A DNA stretch of 64,000 bases. Source: Oligoflexia bacterium (GTDB lineage: Bacteria > Bdellovibrionota_B > Oligoflexia > Oligoflexales > JAGOVF01). Location: positions 103,086 to 167,085 of the forward strand of contig JAUILP010000001.1 in the NCBI GenBank assembly GCA_030432875.1. The letters run 5' to 3'. Made by a program: the position numbers and the translations under genes. Positions 8,876 to 19,746 of this stretch are shown one piece after another (the stretch's first letter is position 1; the number at the start of each line of letters is the position of its first letter). The notes under the pieces were generated by a model, which worked only from the letters and a program-made list of their open reading frames with translations, searched no databases and was not told where the DNA came from.

Positions 8876-10090
8876 GTGGAAAAGCTGTGTATGGAAATGG
8901 TTTTCTTGAAAATTTGCCATAACGAAAAAGCCTTCAATTTTTTGAAACCGGACTTGCTGATAAAACTCAGTCTGAGTCTTGTTTTTTCAATGATGATAGG
9001 TCTACAGAGTGCTGACGGCAATACTCAAGGGGATCAGGGAAATGCTGAGCTAATTAATCAGCTCAAAAGCCAGAAAGCCCCCAAAGGTAATACTGAAATT
9101 CATCCATTAGTCAAAGTACATGATCAATTTTGGCACAGACTTCGCGGCCATCAAACGGGAGGTAACGGTGCGCTCAGAAAATTAAGAGCTTCTACGCAGC
9201 AACAGATTTCTGACAAAGCATTTAGCGCCTATATAGGCAATTTAAGGGATTTGCCGGAGCCTCCAGAAAAAAAAGGGCCGCTAATGTCCTATTTGCGCGG
9301 TGAAAGTCAGTATGTTGTACAGGCTATGGTGATTGACAGTATTCCTTATTATCAGGAGCTAAAAAAAGGCTTTGATTTTAAGTTAGACCTTGGCGCAGTG
9401 TTTACAAAAGCCATTACCTTGGCGAGTAATCCAACTTCTTTGGGGGATTCACTAATGTCTCCTACCCCTTCTCAACGAATATTCAGGGGAAAGAAATATG
9501 GACTGATCCTTCAAGATATTTCACCTCCCAGTAAATTTAACGAATACCAATTTGTGAGTGCCTATAATGATGAGGCTTGGCAGTACTTTGATACGGTAGC
9601 AAACAAAGCCGATGTTCAGTACACTATTGGCCCAGAAGTGGAGGATTTTTATAAACCTTACTCTAGCAATGGTCCGATTCCCTTTGCTCCGGTTTGCCGT
9701 AGTCCAGTAATTTGCAATTTTCAGGATGTTTTTCTCGACACACGGCTAGATATAAAGGCCTTACCCAATTTTGGCGGCGTTGAAGGTTCGCTGCAGCAAA
9801 GCACCCCAAAAGGGGTCAAAAATATGCCTTTGAGTTATATCGTAAGGCAGCAAAGTGGATTTTTAGAGGCAAGAGCAAATGAAGTTAATTATAAGCTGCA
9901 ATGGCAATACTTTTTAACGTGGCCGCTGTATCAGGATATTGTTTTGAGTCAGCAAGTCGATAAAGACCGAAAATTCGTCAAATCAAATCTAAATTTTGGC
10001 CTTAGCCCCCTGCATCTCTCAGGAAATTTTAGGGTGAATTTTGAGCACGTTTCCAAAAAGATCCAAGTTGAATGGAGAAATGTTTTTTGA
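8876..10090 (+). CDS. Secreted/outer-membrane-associated protein of unknown function
   Basis: 404-aa ORF with hydrophobic N-terminal segment, C-terminus ends in aromatic F; no family recognised. Start uncertain (GTG/ATG choices). Confidence 0.6.
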   Translation: MEKLCMEMVFLKICHNEKAFNFLKPDLLIKLSLSLVFSMMIGLQSADGNTQGDQGNAELINQLKSQKAPKGNTEIHPLVKVHDQFWHRLRGHQTGGNGALRKLRASTQQQISDKAFSAYIGNLRDLPEPPEKKGPLMSYLRGESQYVVQAMVIDSIPYYQELKKGFDFKLDLGAVFTKAITLASNPTSLGDSLMSPTPSQRIFRGKKYGLILQDISPPSKFNEYQFVSAYNDEAWQYFDTVANKADVQYTIGPEVEDFYKPYSSNGPIPFAPVCRSPVICNFQDVFLDTRLDIKALPNFGGVEGSLQQSTPKGVKNMPLSYIVRQQSGFLEARANEVNYKLQWQYFLTWPLYQDIVLSQQVDKDRKFVKSNLNFGLSPLHLSGNFRVNFEHVSKKIQVEWRNVF

Positions 10091-10278
10091 CGAAGCTTTA
10101 AAAGGCTATGAATAAATGATTTTTTTAAGAATTTACTGCAATTTTTTGCTTATCCCAAAATTAAAATCTCGCTCAAGAAGTGTTTTACCTAAATACAGTA
10201 TGTTAGACTTATAGAAGGTCACGCTTTCATGAGCAGGGTAACATAAATTGATTCTCCATTTACTTTACGGATGGCAAC

Positions 10279-10656
10279 ATGTCTTCCACAGAAATTGTTA
10301 GTGATTCGCAGCAGAGAGATGCTCGCTTTATATCTCATGCTCTGGTAGAAATTAAAAAAAATAAATTGTGGCCCTTTGGGACCATGAGCGCTGTGCTGCT
10401 GGATATTAGCGTCAATGGTTGTAAGGTCGAATTAACCCAGGACGTAAGACTTAAAGTCGGCGAACAATACTGGATTAGCATTCCCCTTATTCCTCTAAAA
10501 ATTTTTGCGCCCGATTATCTCATTTTAAAAATGGAGTGCCGTTGGTTTGATGAAGAAAAATACCGTTTTGGCTGTGTATTTATGCAGTTAGAATTAGAGC
10601 ATAAAGATATTATCATTAGAATTATCAATAACGCTAAAAAAATTAATATCGCCTAA
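10279..10656 (+). CDS. PilZ-domain protein
   Basis: RDARFISHALVEI...AVLLDISVNGCKVEL...KMECRWFDEEKYRFGCVFMQL: PilZ-like RxxxR and DxSxxG pattern. Confidence 0.75.
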   Translation: MSSTEIVSDSQQRDARFISHALVEIKKNKLWPFGTMSAVLLDISVNGCKVELTQDVRLKVGEQYWISIPLIPLKIFAPDYLILKMECRWFDEEKYRFGCVFMQLELEHKDIIIRIINNAKKINIA

Positions 10657-10891
10657 ACTAAATCTCTGTCTTTCTGCTTTCCTACTAAAATCAATTCTTG
10701 ATTCAAAATCTATTTGTTAAGTCAAAAAAATATTTGAAGCTCGTTAGGTCTCTGTATTTAAATTCAGATGCAGCTCCAGTTTTCCTAAAAACTTTAAGCT
10801 TGTTTCAACCTAGCTTTGCACTCATAATGGCAAAGATGTTGGTCTAAGAGCGCATTACAAAACTATAATGTTTTAAAAGAAGGATACAATT

Positions 10892-12217
10892 ATGAGCATG
10901 CGCAAATTTTATACAAAGGCCCATAAGGGCAATGGTAAACCCGTCTTGATCGATGGGGCGCGAACGGGCTTCGTCAAGGCGTTTGGTGCTTTTCAAAAAT
11001 CTGATGTCCTTGAGCTATTTTCACGAGTTGTCGATGGTCTTATCCGTAAATCTGGCATTGATCCCTTTGAAATAAACGAAATAAGTGCGGGCGTTGTGGC
11101 TCCTCAGTCCAAAAATGGCAATGTTGCGCGCGATGCGATTATCAATTTGGGATTACCGAATCATATTCATGGGTATACCGTCAATAGAGCGTGTACGTCG
11201 AGTTTACAGTCAATTGCCGAAGCTCAGCGATCAATTATTTCTGGCAATCCTCATGTTATTATTGCTGGAGGTGCTGAGTGCATTAGCGATGTCCCTATTG
11301 TGTTTTCCCGGAAAGCGCGGGAGTTTTTGGCTTCACTTAACTTTGCCAAATCTCCGACGGATAAACTTAAGCTTCTCAAAACCTTCAATCTTAAATCATG
11401 GCTACCCGAACAACCCGCTATAAAAGAACCACTCACGGGGTTTACTATGGGTGAACATGCAGAGATGATGGCGAAAGAAAATGAAATATCCCGAGAAGAG
11501 CAGGACCGGTTTGCCTTGGCTTCTCATCTCAATGCGGCCAAAGCCCAAAAATCGGGTTATTTCTTAGAAGAGATTCTCCCTATATGGGTCTCCCCAAAGT
11601 TTGGCGAGTGTGTTGAAGCTGATAACATGGTGAGAGAGACGACTTCTTTGGAAAAACTTTCGACTCTTAAGCCCGCATTTGACAAAAAGTACGGGACCCT
11701 AACAGCGGGCAATTCTTCGGCGTTAACTGATGGCGCTAGTGCGGTTATTATTGCTGATGAGGGTAGAGCGATAGAGCTTGGTTTAAAGCCAAAAACGCGG
11801 ATTGTTGATACGGTTTTTGTGGGTATCGATCCCAATGATCAGCTGTTGATAGGACCTGCAGTCGCGATTCCTCTACTTCTTAAACGAAATGGCCTTACAA
11901 TAGAAAATATCGATTTGTTCGAAATTCATGAGGCTTTTGCTGCCCAGGTGCTCAGCTGTGTTAAGGCTATGGGGAGTGCTGCTTTTTGCGAAAAAAACTT
12001 TGGCGATAGCAAAGCGTTTGGCGAAATACCAGGTGAAAAACTTAATGTCAATGGGGGAGCTATTGCGATAGGCCATCCTTTTGGTGCTACTGGCGCTAGG
12101 CTTGTGATGACCCAGGCCAATGAACTGAAGCGACGAAAAGCGCAATATGGAGTCGTTGCTATTTGTGCGGCGGGGGGTATGGCTGGGGCTATGCTTCTTG
12201 AAAACATAATCGATTAA
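10892..12217 (+). CDS. fadI: Acetyl-CoA C-acyltransferase (thiolase)
   Basis: Thiolase motifs: [12 protein letters not shown] (catalytic Cys), [47 protein letters not shown]; followed by fadJ-like gene. Confidence 0.88.
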   Translation: MSMRKFYTKAHKGNGKPVLIDGARTGFVKAFGAFQKSDVLELFSRVVDGLIRKSGIDPFEINEISAGVVAPQSKNGNVARDAIINLGLPNHIHGYTVNRACTSSLQSIAEAQRSIISGNPHVIIAGGAECISDVPIVFSRKAREFLASLNFAKSPTDKLKLLKTFNLKSWLPEQPAIKEPLTGFTMGEHAEMMAKENEISREEQDRFALASHLNAAKAQKSGYFLEEILPIWVSPKFGECVEADNMVRETTSLEKLSTLKPAFDKKYGTLTAGNSSALTDGASAVIIADEGRAIELGLKPKTRIVDTVFVGIDPNDQLLIGPAVAIPLLLKRNGLTIENIDLFEIHEAFAAQVLSCVKAMGSAAFCEKNFGDSKAFGEIPGEKLNVNGGAIAIGHPFGATGARLVMTQANELKRRKAQYGVVAICAAGGMAGAMLLENIID

Positions 12218-12241
12218 AAATTCTCATAAGTGGAGTTTACC

Positions 12242-14401
12242 ATGGGAAAAAATATATCCTTGGAATACAAAAAAAACATCGCCGTTCTGACCTTTAATAA
12301 TGAGAGCGGCGAAATGAATGTTCTTTCAGAAGTTGTCCTTAGGGAGTTCTCTACTCACCTGGCTGAAATTAAAGACAACAGTTCGTGCAAGGGGTTAGTG
12401 ATTATCAGTGGTAAGAAGGATTTCATTGTTGGGGCCGACATAAAAGAAATTGAAAAGTTAAAATCGGAACAAGAAACCAAGGAGGCGTGTTTACTTATTC
12501 AGGAGATGTTTACGGACGTGAGTAAGCTAAAAATTCCTACGGTGGCAGCCATAAACGGCAATTGCCTCGGCGGTGGACTTGAACTTGCTTTAGCATGTAC
12601 CTGGCGCATTGGCACCAATAATAAAAACACAGTGCTGGCACTCCCGGAAATTCAGTTGGGATTATTGCCTGGTGCCGGTGGGACGCAAAGACTTCCTCGT
12701 TTGATAGGCATTCAGAGCGCTTTTGATATGATTTTAACGGGAAAACGCGTTCGTGCGGACAAAGCTCTGAAGCTTGGTTTATTAGATGCAAAAGTACCAG
12801 AAAAAGAACTTCTCGAATATGCGCTACAGTTTGCCTCTAAGAAAAAAAATATTACTGATAATCAAAGCTACAAGAAAAAAACGCAGCCCATGGAAGAAAT
12901 TAGCCACTGGGCTCTTGAGGGCAACTTTTTAGGCCGTCGTCTAATCGAGAAAAAAGTCAAAGAGATGGTTGATAAAACAACAAAGGGGTTTTATCCAGCG
13001 CCCTACAAAGCAATAAAAGCAGTTCTTCGGGGAATGGAGATGTCTTTAGAGGAAGGCTTAAAGCTTGAGGCTCAGTTATTTGCTGAACTCAGTACAACCA
13101 AAGAAAGTAAGAGCCTAATTCACCTCTTTCATAGCGTCACGGAAGCGAAAAAACATGATTATAAAGATGAGGCGAAGAAAGTCCTTGGTGACAACCTTGT
13201 TCCTCAGGACATCGGTATTCTCGGTGCGGGATTTATGGGAACGGGGATAGGCACGGTGCTGGCGGATAAGAATATTCGCGTGATGTACTCGGAATCAAGC
13301 CAAGAAATGATGGGCAAATCATTAAAATATTCCTATGACTATTTTGCCGGAAAATTACGCAAAAAAAGAATCAAACCATTTGAACTCGGCAAAAAAATGG
13401 CCTTTTTATCTCCCGGACTCAGTCCTAAGGGCTTTCACCGGGCTCCCTTGGTAATTGAGGCCGTGAATGAAGACTTGGGCTTAAAGCAAAAGCTTCTCGC
13501 GGCATATGAGAAAAATGCTCCCGAAAACTGGATCTTTGCCACTAATACATCGGCCATTCCGATTTCTCAAATTGCTTCAGGATGTGAGCATCCCGAACAA
13601 GTTCTGGGTATGCATTTTTTCTCACCTGTAGAAAAAATGCCTCTTTTAGAGATTGTTATTACAGATAAAACTGCTGGTTGGGCCACGGCGCGAGCGGTTG
13701 CGGTGGGGCATAAAATGGGAAAACAGGTTATAATCGTCAAAGATAGCCCTGGATTTTATACTACGCGAGCTTTGTCCTTTTATATTGCGGAAGCAGCACA
13801 GATGTTGATGGAAGGGGTGCCTATGGATCACATTGACAAGGCACTGTTAGACGCGGGTTTTGCGGTTGGTGCGATTACATTAATTGATGAAGTTGGTATT
13901 GATGTTGGCTCCCATGTGCTTAAAACCATGACCGAAGCATTTGGAGACCGTATTTCCACCCCGGCTAACCTAAAAGCAGTTTTAGATTCAGGGCGAAAGG
14001 GGCGCAAAAATCAAAAGGGCTTTTATCTTTATGAAGATGGTAAAAAAACAACTCCGGATAACGAAGTTTATAAATTATCTGGGGTGACACCCAATAACAT
14101 GCTGGATACAAAAGTCATTGTTGACCGCTGTATTTTGGCATTTGTGAACGAAGCAGCCCGGTGCCTAGAAGAGGGTATTTTACGGCATGGTTATGATGGC
14201 GACATCGGGGCCGTTTTTGGTCTTGGTTTCCCAGCTTTTTGGGGAGGGCCATTCCGTTATGTCGATCATTTGGGAGCTAAGGAAATTGTCGAACGCTTAG
14301 AGGGATTAACGGATAAGTATGGCAAACGATTTACACCGGCAAAAATTCTTAAGGACTACGCTAAAGGCAATAAAAAATTCTTCCCAGAGGAGTCTAATTA
14401 G
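12242..14401 (+). CDS. fadJ: 3-hydroxyacyl-CoA dehydrogenase/enoyl-CoA hydratase, fatty-acid oxidation alpha subunit
   Basis: Crotonase segment (GADIKEIEKL; GGGLELALAC; LLPGAGGTQRLPRLIG) plus HAD segment (GILGAGFMGTGIG; HFFSPVEKMPLLEI). ATG at 12242 preferred over GTG at 12230. Confidence 0.92.
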   Translation: MGKNISLEYKKNIAVLTFNNESGEMNVLSEVVLREFSTHLAEIKDNSSCKGLVIISGKKDFIVGADIKEIEKLKSEQETKEACLLIQEMFTDVSKLKIPTVAAINGNCLGGGLELALACTWRIGTNNKNTVLALPEIQLGLLPGAGGTQRLPRLIGIQSAFDMILTGKRVRADKALKLGLLDAKVPEKELLEYALQFASKKKNITDNQSYKKKTQPMEEISHWALEGNFLGRRLIEKKVKEMVDKTTKGFYPAPYKAIKAVLRGMEMSLEEGLKLEAQLFAELSTTKESKSLIHLFHSVTEAKKHDYKDEAKKVLGDNLVPQDIGILGAGFMGTGIGTVLADKNIRVMYSESSQEMMGKSLKYSYDYFAGKLRKKRIKPFELGKKMAFLSPGLSPKGFHRAPLVIEAVNEDLGLKQKLLAAYEKNAPENWIFATNTSAIPISQIASGCEHPEQVLGMHFFSPVEKMPLLEIVITDKTAGWATARAVAVGHKMGKQVIIVKDSPGFYTTRALSFYIAEAAQMLMEGVPMDHIDKALLDAGFAVGAITLIDEVGIDVGSHVLKTMTEAFGDRISTPANLKAVLDSGRKGRKNQKGFYLYEDGKKTTPDNEVYKLSGVTPNNMLDTKVIVDRCILAFVNEAARCLEEGILRHGYDGDIGAVFGLGFPAFWGGPFRYVDHLGAKEIVERLEGLTDKYGKRFTPAKILKDYAKGNKKFFPEESN

Positions 14402-14446
14402 TCTCCGGCCTCAATTGGCAAAATTTTTCAAGAGGGCTCGTGAACC

Positions 14447-17209
14447 GTGGTGATCTTAAGGGACTGTGTTTTTTGGCATAAAAGACATCACGGTAGCTGC
14501 TTTTTGTGGTTATTGGTTCTAGCCCTTATAGCGAAGGGCGGCGCGGCCTTTGCACAGGTCAATATCGATTTTTCCTATTTAAAAATTTCTGAAAATCAAG
14601 AAGCACAGCCACAAACGATTGAAGGGCAAATTAAAATATCCGGATGGTCATCGCCGAATGGATTTTGCCTTTATTTGCCTTATAACGACCCCCAGTACGG
14701 CCAAAAAAGGCTGTTTGCGCGCCGATTTGAATCTTCCGCGCAGTACCAAAAAAACAGATTTCAAGGCGGAAAAATTGATCTGGTGGGTATGTATCCCTTG
14801 GATAACGATGTTCAGAAACTCACCGATTACCTAGTGTTTATCAACCCCGCAGCAGGCGGAAATTTACTCAATGAAATTAATTTAGAGTTTAAGGCCACCG
14901 TTCCAAGGCTTGTGAGTAGCTCAGATCAGATTTGGTTTTATGACCTGTTTTATCCCGTTCCGCTATCGCAGTGCCCTAAAGATATTCTTGATTCTAGCTA
15001 TTATTCTCTCTATTCCCGCAACAACATAACCGCAAACTTAGAAATCCCTAAGGGCTGGAGTTTTGCTGGGCCGGAAAGTGACTTTAGTGAAGTAGATAAA
15101 ATGGCACTGCGCTGGCAGGGTAACCATTTAGCATTTGCTTTAACAAAAGTTCACAAGTTGGAGGTGATAAAAATAAATGATATCAATATTCGCCTTTTTT
15201 ATTTTTCCGAAAACTTCCGGGATATCATTCCCACTATTGAGTCGGCACTGCTGTCGCATACAAATTGGCTTGGCGATTTCCCGTTTCCCTCTCTAACGAT
15301 TATTGAAACGAGTGAACTCGAACGCGTAGATATTCAGGGAATGGTGCTTATTAATACCCCGCATCAAAGTTTGTTTAAATCTTTGCAAAAAAACTGGCTA
15401 AACTGGTCGGACTGGGTGATGACCTATTTACTCGCGACGCAGTGGTTGGGGGCTTCTGTTCAAGTAGAGTCTCAAGATGATTGGTGGCTGCTTGCGGGAC
15501 TTGCTGATTTTGTTACAGAGGAATCTCTAAATTCTGAGCCCCTTAAAAGTAAAAAAACCTTTTTTAAAAATAACTCCAAGTTGGATTTCATTACTACAGA
15601 TTATAAAGAGATGAATGATATTTTATCTGCGACGTTAAAGCGACGTTCTCCAAAGGAGTTTTTGGTCAATAAGGATTTAACGTCGCGACCACTTAAGAAA
15701 CAAAGCCCCTTAAATTATTTAAAGCACGTAGCAGCCTTACATCAAATTAAAAACATAGGCGGTTCTGAGAAATTCTCAAAATTTTTAAAGGCCTTTACTC
15801 GGCGTCACCAGACATCTTTTGTTCGGCCAAAAGATTTTATTCAACAATTTTTTCTTGAACCGGTCATTTATGAACCTAAAGACATGAACTTTCTATCTGA
15901 ACACACGGTTGATTGGTGGGAATCTAAAACCTGGCCTGATTTGTCCCTCAATCAATTTTCCAGTATTCAGACAAAAGATGGGCACTGGCTAACGCGCTGC
16001 GAGGTCGGTTTTAATACGACGTTCCAAGTGCCTTTTATGCTTAGGATAGAGGGTATGACAGGAGAGCGAAGCGACTTTTTTTTCGAAGAACCATCATGGG
16101 ATAGACGCGATAAGGTTTTGATAGAAGTTACTACCGATTTTCAGCCTAAAGAGGCAATTATAGATCCTGACTATTATTTTTATGATTCCAATCGTTTTAA
16201 TAACTCAAAAAAGCTTCCAAATTTTTATTTTTTGCCTGGCAATTTTAAACATTTATCTGATCAAAATTATTCCGTTATTTGGCTGCCTTATGCCTTTAGG
16301 CGTCCGGGGGAGCCTTTTTCCCTATCGGTAGAAGCGGCAACTTTTAAATTCATTGATCATGTGTTTGCCTCTAAAGTTGACTTTGCTCCCTCAGAAGATG
16401 TCATCGCCTGGGAGTTTATGATAAACCGAAAATATCCCCATCTAAATTTTAATACAATAACATCTGCCTCACGCGACTTTTATGGCCTCACGCGTTACAC
16501 CGTTGGAGTGGAAAGTCCACTAATAAACGCGGATGCCTATGATCTTTCTCTCGATACCAAGATTAATCACCTTGTCATCCTTGGAAAGACCTCTTTGAGT
16601 CATGAGACGTTTGAGCTGGGCCTGCGTTTGACACCTGCTCTGGGTGAGCAAATGTGTAAGATTCCGGTGGTCTTTGGTAGCGAGCAGTCCTTTTCTATGT
16701 TGCCGCAAGACTTTAGATACCAAAAAGCTAGACTCAGTGCCATGTTAGCCTGTTCATTTTCGCCTTATTTGGATACTGCGCTGAGAGGGTTCTGGGGTAA
16801 AATAAATTTTGCCGGAGAGTTACCAACAAATATCGCTTTTAACGTGGAAAACTTAGAAGAAGCGCGCGTTCGCTTAGATGCGCCGCGGGATTATCTGGCA
16901 AATGATATTACGTCCCTTGGTTTTGATTTGTTCTTCCCGTTTAATTTTGCCCTGCCCATGAACACGCCAATATTGACCCGTATGCTAAAGTGGCGAGCTT
17001 ACTATGACCAAGGTCTTTCCACTTCACCTATAAACCGGAGATTTTCGGCTGCTGGTGGGGGTCTATTGCTCCCCATTGGCGGGCAGCTATCAGGCGTTAA
17101 TCCGATATCGATTACGCAGTTATCGCTTTTGGCGGTGCTATATAAAAAAATAAATGAGGAAGAATCGCGGCAGATTTCTGTTATATTTGACTTCGCCGCA
17201 GATTTATAA
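14447..17209 (+). CDS. M1-peptidase-like pseudoenzyme with beta-barrel-like C-terminal half
   Basis: 920 aa. TYLLATQWLGASVQVESQDDWWLLAGLADFVTEE aligns by eye with M1 HELAHQWFGN...WLNEGFA, but the HExxH and downstream Glu are absent. C-terminal region rich in amphipathic beta-type segments. Confidence 0.55.
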   Translation: MVILRDCVFWHKRHHGSCFLWLLVLALIAKGGAAFAQVNIDFSYLKISENQEAQPQTIEGQIKISGWSSPNGFCLYLPYNDPQYGQKRLFARRFESSAQYQKNRFQGGKIDLVGMYPLDNDVQKLTDYLVFINPAAGGNLLNEINLEFKATVPRLVSSSDQIWFYDLFYPVPLSQCPKDILDSSYYSLYSRNNITANLEIPKGWSFAGPESDFSEVDKMALRWQGNHLAFALTKVHKLEVIKINDINIRLFYFSENFRDIIPTIESALLSHTNWLGDFPFPSLTIIETSELERVDIQGMVLINTPHQSLFKSLQKNWLNWSDWVMTYLLATQWLGASVQVESQDDWWLLAGLADFVTEESLNSEPLKSKKTFFKNNSKLDFITTDYKEMNDILSATLKRRSPKEFLVNKDLTSRPLKKQSPLNYLKHVAALHQIKNIGGSEKFSKFLKAFTRRHQTSFVRPKDFIQQFFLEPVIYEPKDMNFLSEHTVDWWESKTWPDLSLNQFSSIQTKDGHWLTRCEVGFNTTFQVPFMLRIEGMTGERSDFFFEEPSWDRRDKVLIEVTTDFQPKEAIIDPDYYFYDSNRFNNSKKLPNFYFLPGNFKHLSDQNYSVIWLPYAFRRPGEPFSLSVEAATFKFIDHVFASKVDFAPSEDVIAWEFMINRKYPHLNFNTITSASRDFYGLTRYTVGVESPLINADAYDLSLDTKINHLVILGKTSLSHETFELGLRLTPALGEQMCKIPVVFGSEQSFSMLPQDFRYQKARLSAMLACSFSPYLDTALRGFWGKINFAGELPTNIAFNVENLEEARVRLDAPRDYLANDITSLGFDLFFPFNFALPMNTPILTRMLKWRAYYDQGLSTSPINRRFSAAGGGLLLPIGGQLSGVNPISITQLSLLAVLYKKINEEESRQISVIFDFAADL

Positions 17210-17236
17210 CCTTCGATAAAGGTAGTCCAATCAGAC

Positions 17237-18067
17237 ATGGTGCCAACCGAATTTTTTAATAAACACGTAGTCATTTCTGATCTTCATATAAAAAACGCGA
17301 CTGATCAGAGGTATCGACTTCTGCTCAGGCTTATTGACGATTTATGCTCGCCTAAAAATCGGCCAAAAACCTTAATACTTCTTGGTGACGTGTTTGATTT
17401 CTGTTTTGGCTATAGCAAAAGTTTTAGAAAGGAATTTTCCCATTTAGGGGAGAAACTAAGTGCCCTTGCGCTGTCAGGGGTGCGCGTTTTTTTTTTAGAA
17501 GGAAACCATGAGTTTGCTCTCAAAAATTTAGGGTGGCCTGAAATTGATTTTGTGACCCAAGATGTCTTTTTTATAGAAACAAGTGCAAAACAGGTTCAAA
17601 AAATAGGTTTATGCCATGGCGATCTCATCAATGCCCCCTGGCATTATTATATTTTTCGTCGGTTCATAAAGTCAACGACGGTGATTTGGGCAGCAAGGCT
17701 TTTGCCCGATAAAATATTTAACGCTCTTTGCAATAGACTAGCGGACAGCTCGCGGGCTATGGAAAAATACCGAAGCATTAATCACCAAAAGCTGCTTTCC
17801 GAAGCGGCAAAATGGCTTGAGCGGGAAGAAGTGCTTTTGGGGATAATGGGCCACTTTCATGTTCCCTATGCAGAAACAGTTACCCTTGGGCGATCAGGGA
17901 AAGACGGGCAGATATTTTGTTTGCCGAGTTGGACGCTTCCGAATGCCCTGGTTTTTGATGATGAGCACAATTTTTACCGAGTTTATATCACAGAAGAGGG
18001 TTACAACTCGGAGCCTGTTTCAAAATATTTGTCAGAAGAAAAACCTAGGTCTACACCGATCGGTTAA
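17237..18067 (+). CDS. UDP-2,3-diacylglucosamine diphosphatase-like metallophosphoesterase
   Basis: VISDLHI...LGDVFDF...EGNHEF...LCHGD...MGHFHVP calcineurin-like phosphoesterase motifs with LpxH-like spacing. Confidence 0.8.
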   Translation: MVPTEFFNKHVVISDLHIKNATDQRYRLLLRLIDDLCSPKNRPKTLILLGDVFDFCFGYSKSFRKEFSHLGEKLSALALSGVRVFFLEGNHEFALKNLGWPEIDFVTQDVFFIETSAKQVQKIGLCHGDLINAPWHYYIFRRFIKSTTVIWAARLLPDKIFNALCNRLADSSRAMEKYRSINHQKLLSEAAKWLEREEVLLGIMGHFHVPYAETVTLGRSGKDGQIFCLPSWTLPNALVFDDEHNFYRVYITEEGYNSEPVSKYLSEEKPRSTPIG

Positions 18068-18242
18068 CAAATTAAGGAGGATTGTCATCTTTTAGCCATC
18101 TTAGATAATCGGTGTGTAGAAAAAATTTGATAGAGATTTGCGAGACAACAAGAAAATACTTTGAATGCTTTGCTGAATCCGATTAAAGTATTGCTTCGAT
18201 ATAGATATTTAAAATGAAATTCACTCAGCTTCGCGTTAGCGG

Positions 18243-18650
18243 GTGCTTTCTTTGATGATGAATAAGGCGGTGGCGATGAACTGGATTATTTGGTTTCGTA
18301 TGGGTGCTTTAAGCGGATTTTTGGGGGTACTCCTTGGGGCGTTTGGGGCGCATGCCGCAAAAAAATATCTTGGCGATCATGAATTAGAGATTTATAAACT
18401 CGCGTGTAGCTACATCCTTTGGCATACGGCAGCCTTGCTCGCGCTCGGCGCTTTAGCCACTAGAATTGATTCTCGCTGGGTTACGGCTAGTGGAATTTGC
18501 TTCAGTTTGGGTTTACTACTGTTTTCTGGTTCTCTTTTTTTGCTGTCTTTTTCTTGGCTCCCAAGATCATATGGGTTTATAACTCCAATAGGAGGGGCAT
18601 TGCTTCTTGCCGGGTGGATTCTCATGGTGTGTGCGACTATTTTTACGTAA
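18243..18650 (+). CDS. DUF423 family membrane protein
   Basis: GALSGFLGVLLGAFGAHAAKKYLGDHELEIYKLACSYILWHTAALLALG; SGSLFLLSF; ITPIGGALLLAGW. Confidence 0.9.
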   Translation: MLSLMMNKAVAMNWIIWFRMGALSGFLGVLLGAFGAHAAKKYLGDHELEIYKLACSYILWHTAALLALGALATRIDSRWVTASGICFSLGLLLFSGSLFLLSFSWLPRSYGFITPIGGALLLAGWILMVCATIFT

Positions 18651-18734
18651 TGGAGAAGGCCTAAGCTTAGAAAAATACTCGGTATAATATCGCCAAAATT
18701 TAGGGTCAAACGTCTAAAATAGAATGCTAGCGGG

Positions 18735-19634
18735 TTAGTGAGACTCTAAAAGATTTAGCGGATGGTCATCAGGTGTCGTACCACCGACTTCAGTCTCACC
18801 GTTATATGCCTGATCCAGCTCATTATTTGCCGAGAAAACAATGTCTTCATAGACTTTTTCTACATCACAAGAAGAACCTTCACAGCCGTATATGCTTTGA
18901 AGATGCCGAATGTCATTCTGAGAAACGCGGCGGTTGGTGAGGCCTTCACCAATATAAAGACTTGGAACCATGATAGAGCCTGGGTCTTCACTTTCACTCA
19001 CATGGGTTAAACCAAGCAGGTGGCCGAGTTCATGAATGGCAAGCGAAGTCATATCAACGACCTCGAGATTGTCGCGCGCTTTCATTTTAAAAGCATCACC
19101 CAGGAGATAAAAATTTGAATTAAACCTAATATCAGCGGTTTCAATGGTGTTAGCATCACTTAATAGGTAATTCCAAATTGTTGTTGCTAAAACAAAATTT
19201 TCTTTTCCGGTTTTACCCCAGTTGTAATCAAGATAGTGCCCATTTACACGGTCATTTAGGGAACTATATAGGTCTTTAAAGGAATCTCCATGAACGCCAT
19301 CATGTACACCAACATAATTAAACAATTTTTTACCAACGACTTTTTCCCAAAGCGCCATGGCATTGCCGAGACCTTTGCGCTGATCAGCTGTTAAGCTAGG
19401 GTCGACACGAAAATTAATCGGAATTTTTTGCCAACCATTGCGTGCATGAATTCCACTAGTTAAAGCTGTTTTTATTTCGGAATTGCTAGCAGTCGTGCCC
19501 GGCTTTAGGCGAGAATCCTGAGTATCATCTTCGAGAGATGCTTTATAAAGCTGCGCACCGCAGGATACAAATTGAGAAAAAAGACCCAAAATTGCACATA
19601 ACGCTACCAAATATTTTATGCCAGGGTTTTTCAT
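18735..19634 (-). CDS. Matrixin-family metalloprotease lipoprotein
   Basis: Lipobox FSQFVSC; MTSLAIHELGHLLGLTHVSE (HExxHxxGxxH) and downstream SIMVPSLY Met-turn. Confidence 0.9.
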   Translation of the reverse strand: MKNPGIKYLVALCAILGLFSQFVSCGAQLYKASLEDDTQDSRLKPGTTASNSEIKTALTSGIHARNGWQKIPINFRVDPSLTADQRKGLGNAMALWEKVVGKKLFNYVGVHDGVHGDSFKDLYSSLNDRVNGHYLDYNWGKTGKENFVLATTIWNYLLSDANTIETADIRFNSNFYLLGDAFKMKARDNLEVVDMTSLAIHELGHLLGLTHVSESEDPGSIMVPSLYIGEGLTNRRVSQNDIRHLQSIYGCEGSSCDVEKVYEDIVFSANNELDQAYNGETEVGGTTPDDHPLNLLESH

Positions 19635-19746
19635 AGAGTACTCACGTTAAAGGTCGAAAAATATATTCTACTTATCGACACGGCGGAGTGAAACTTAAGA
19701 AAAACCCAAATAAACATGAAAAATTGAGTAATAACAATATGCTACG

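Noticed and set aside
11251-12207. Several minus-strand ORFs within the thiolase gene
   Set aside because: Complete antisense overlap with a strongly supported coding gene.
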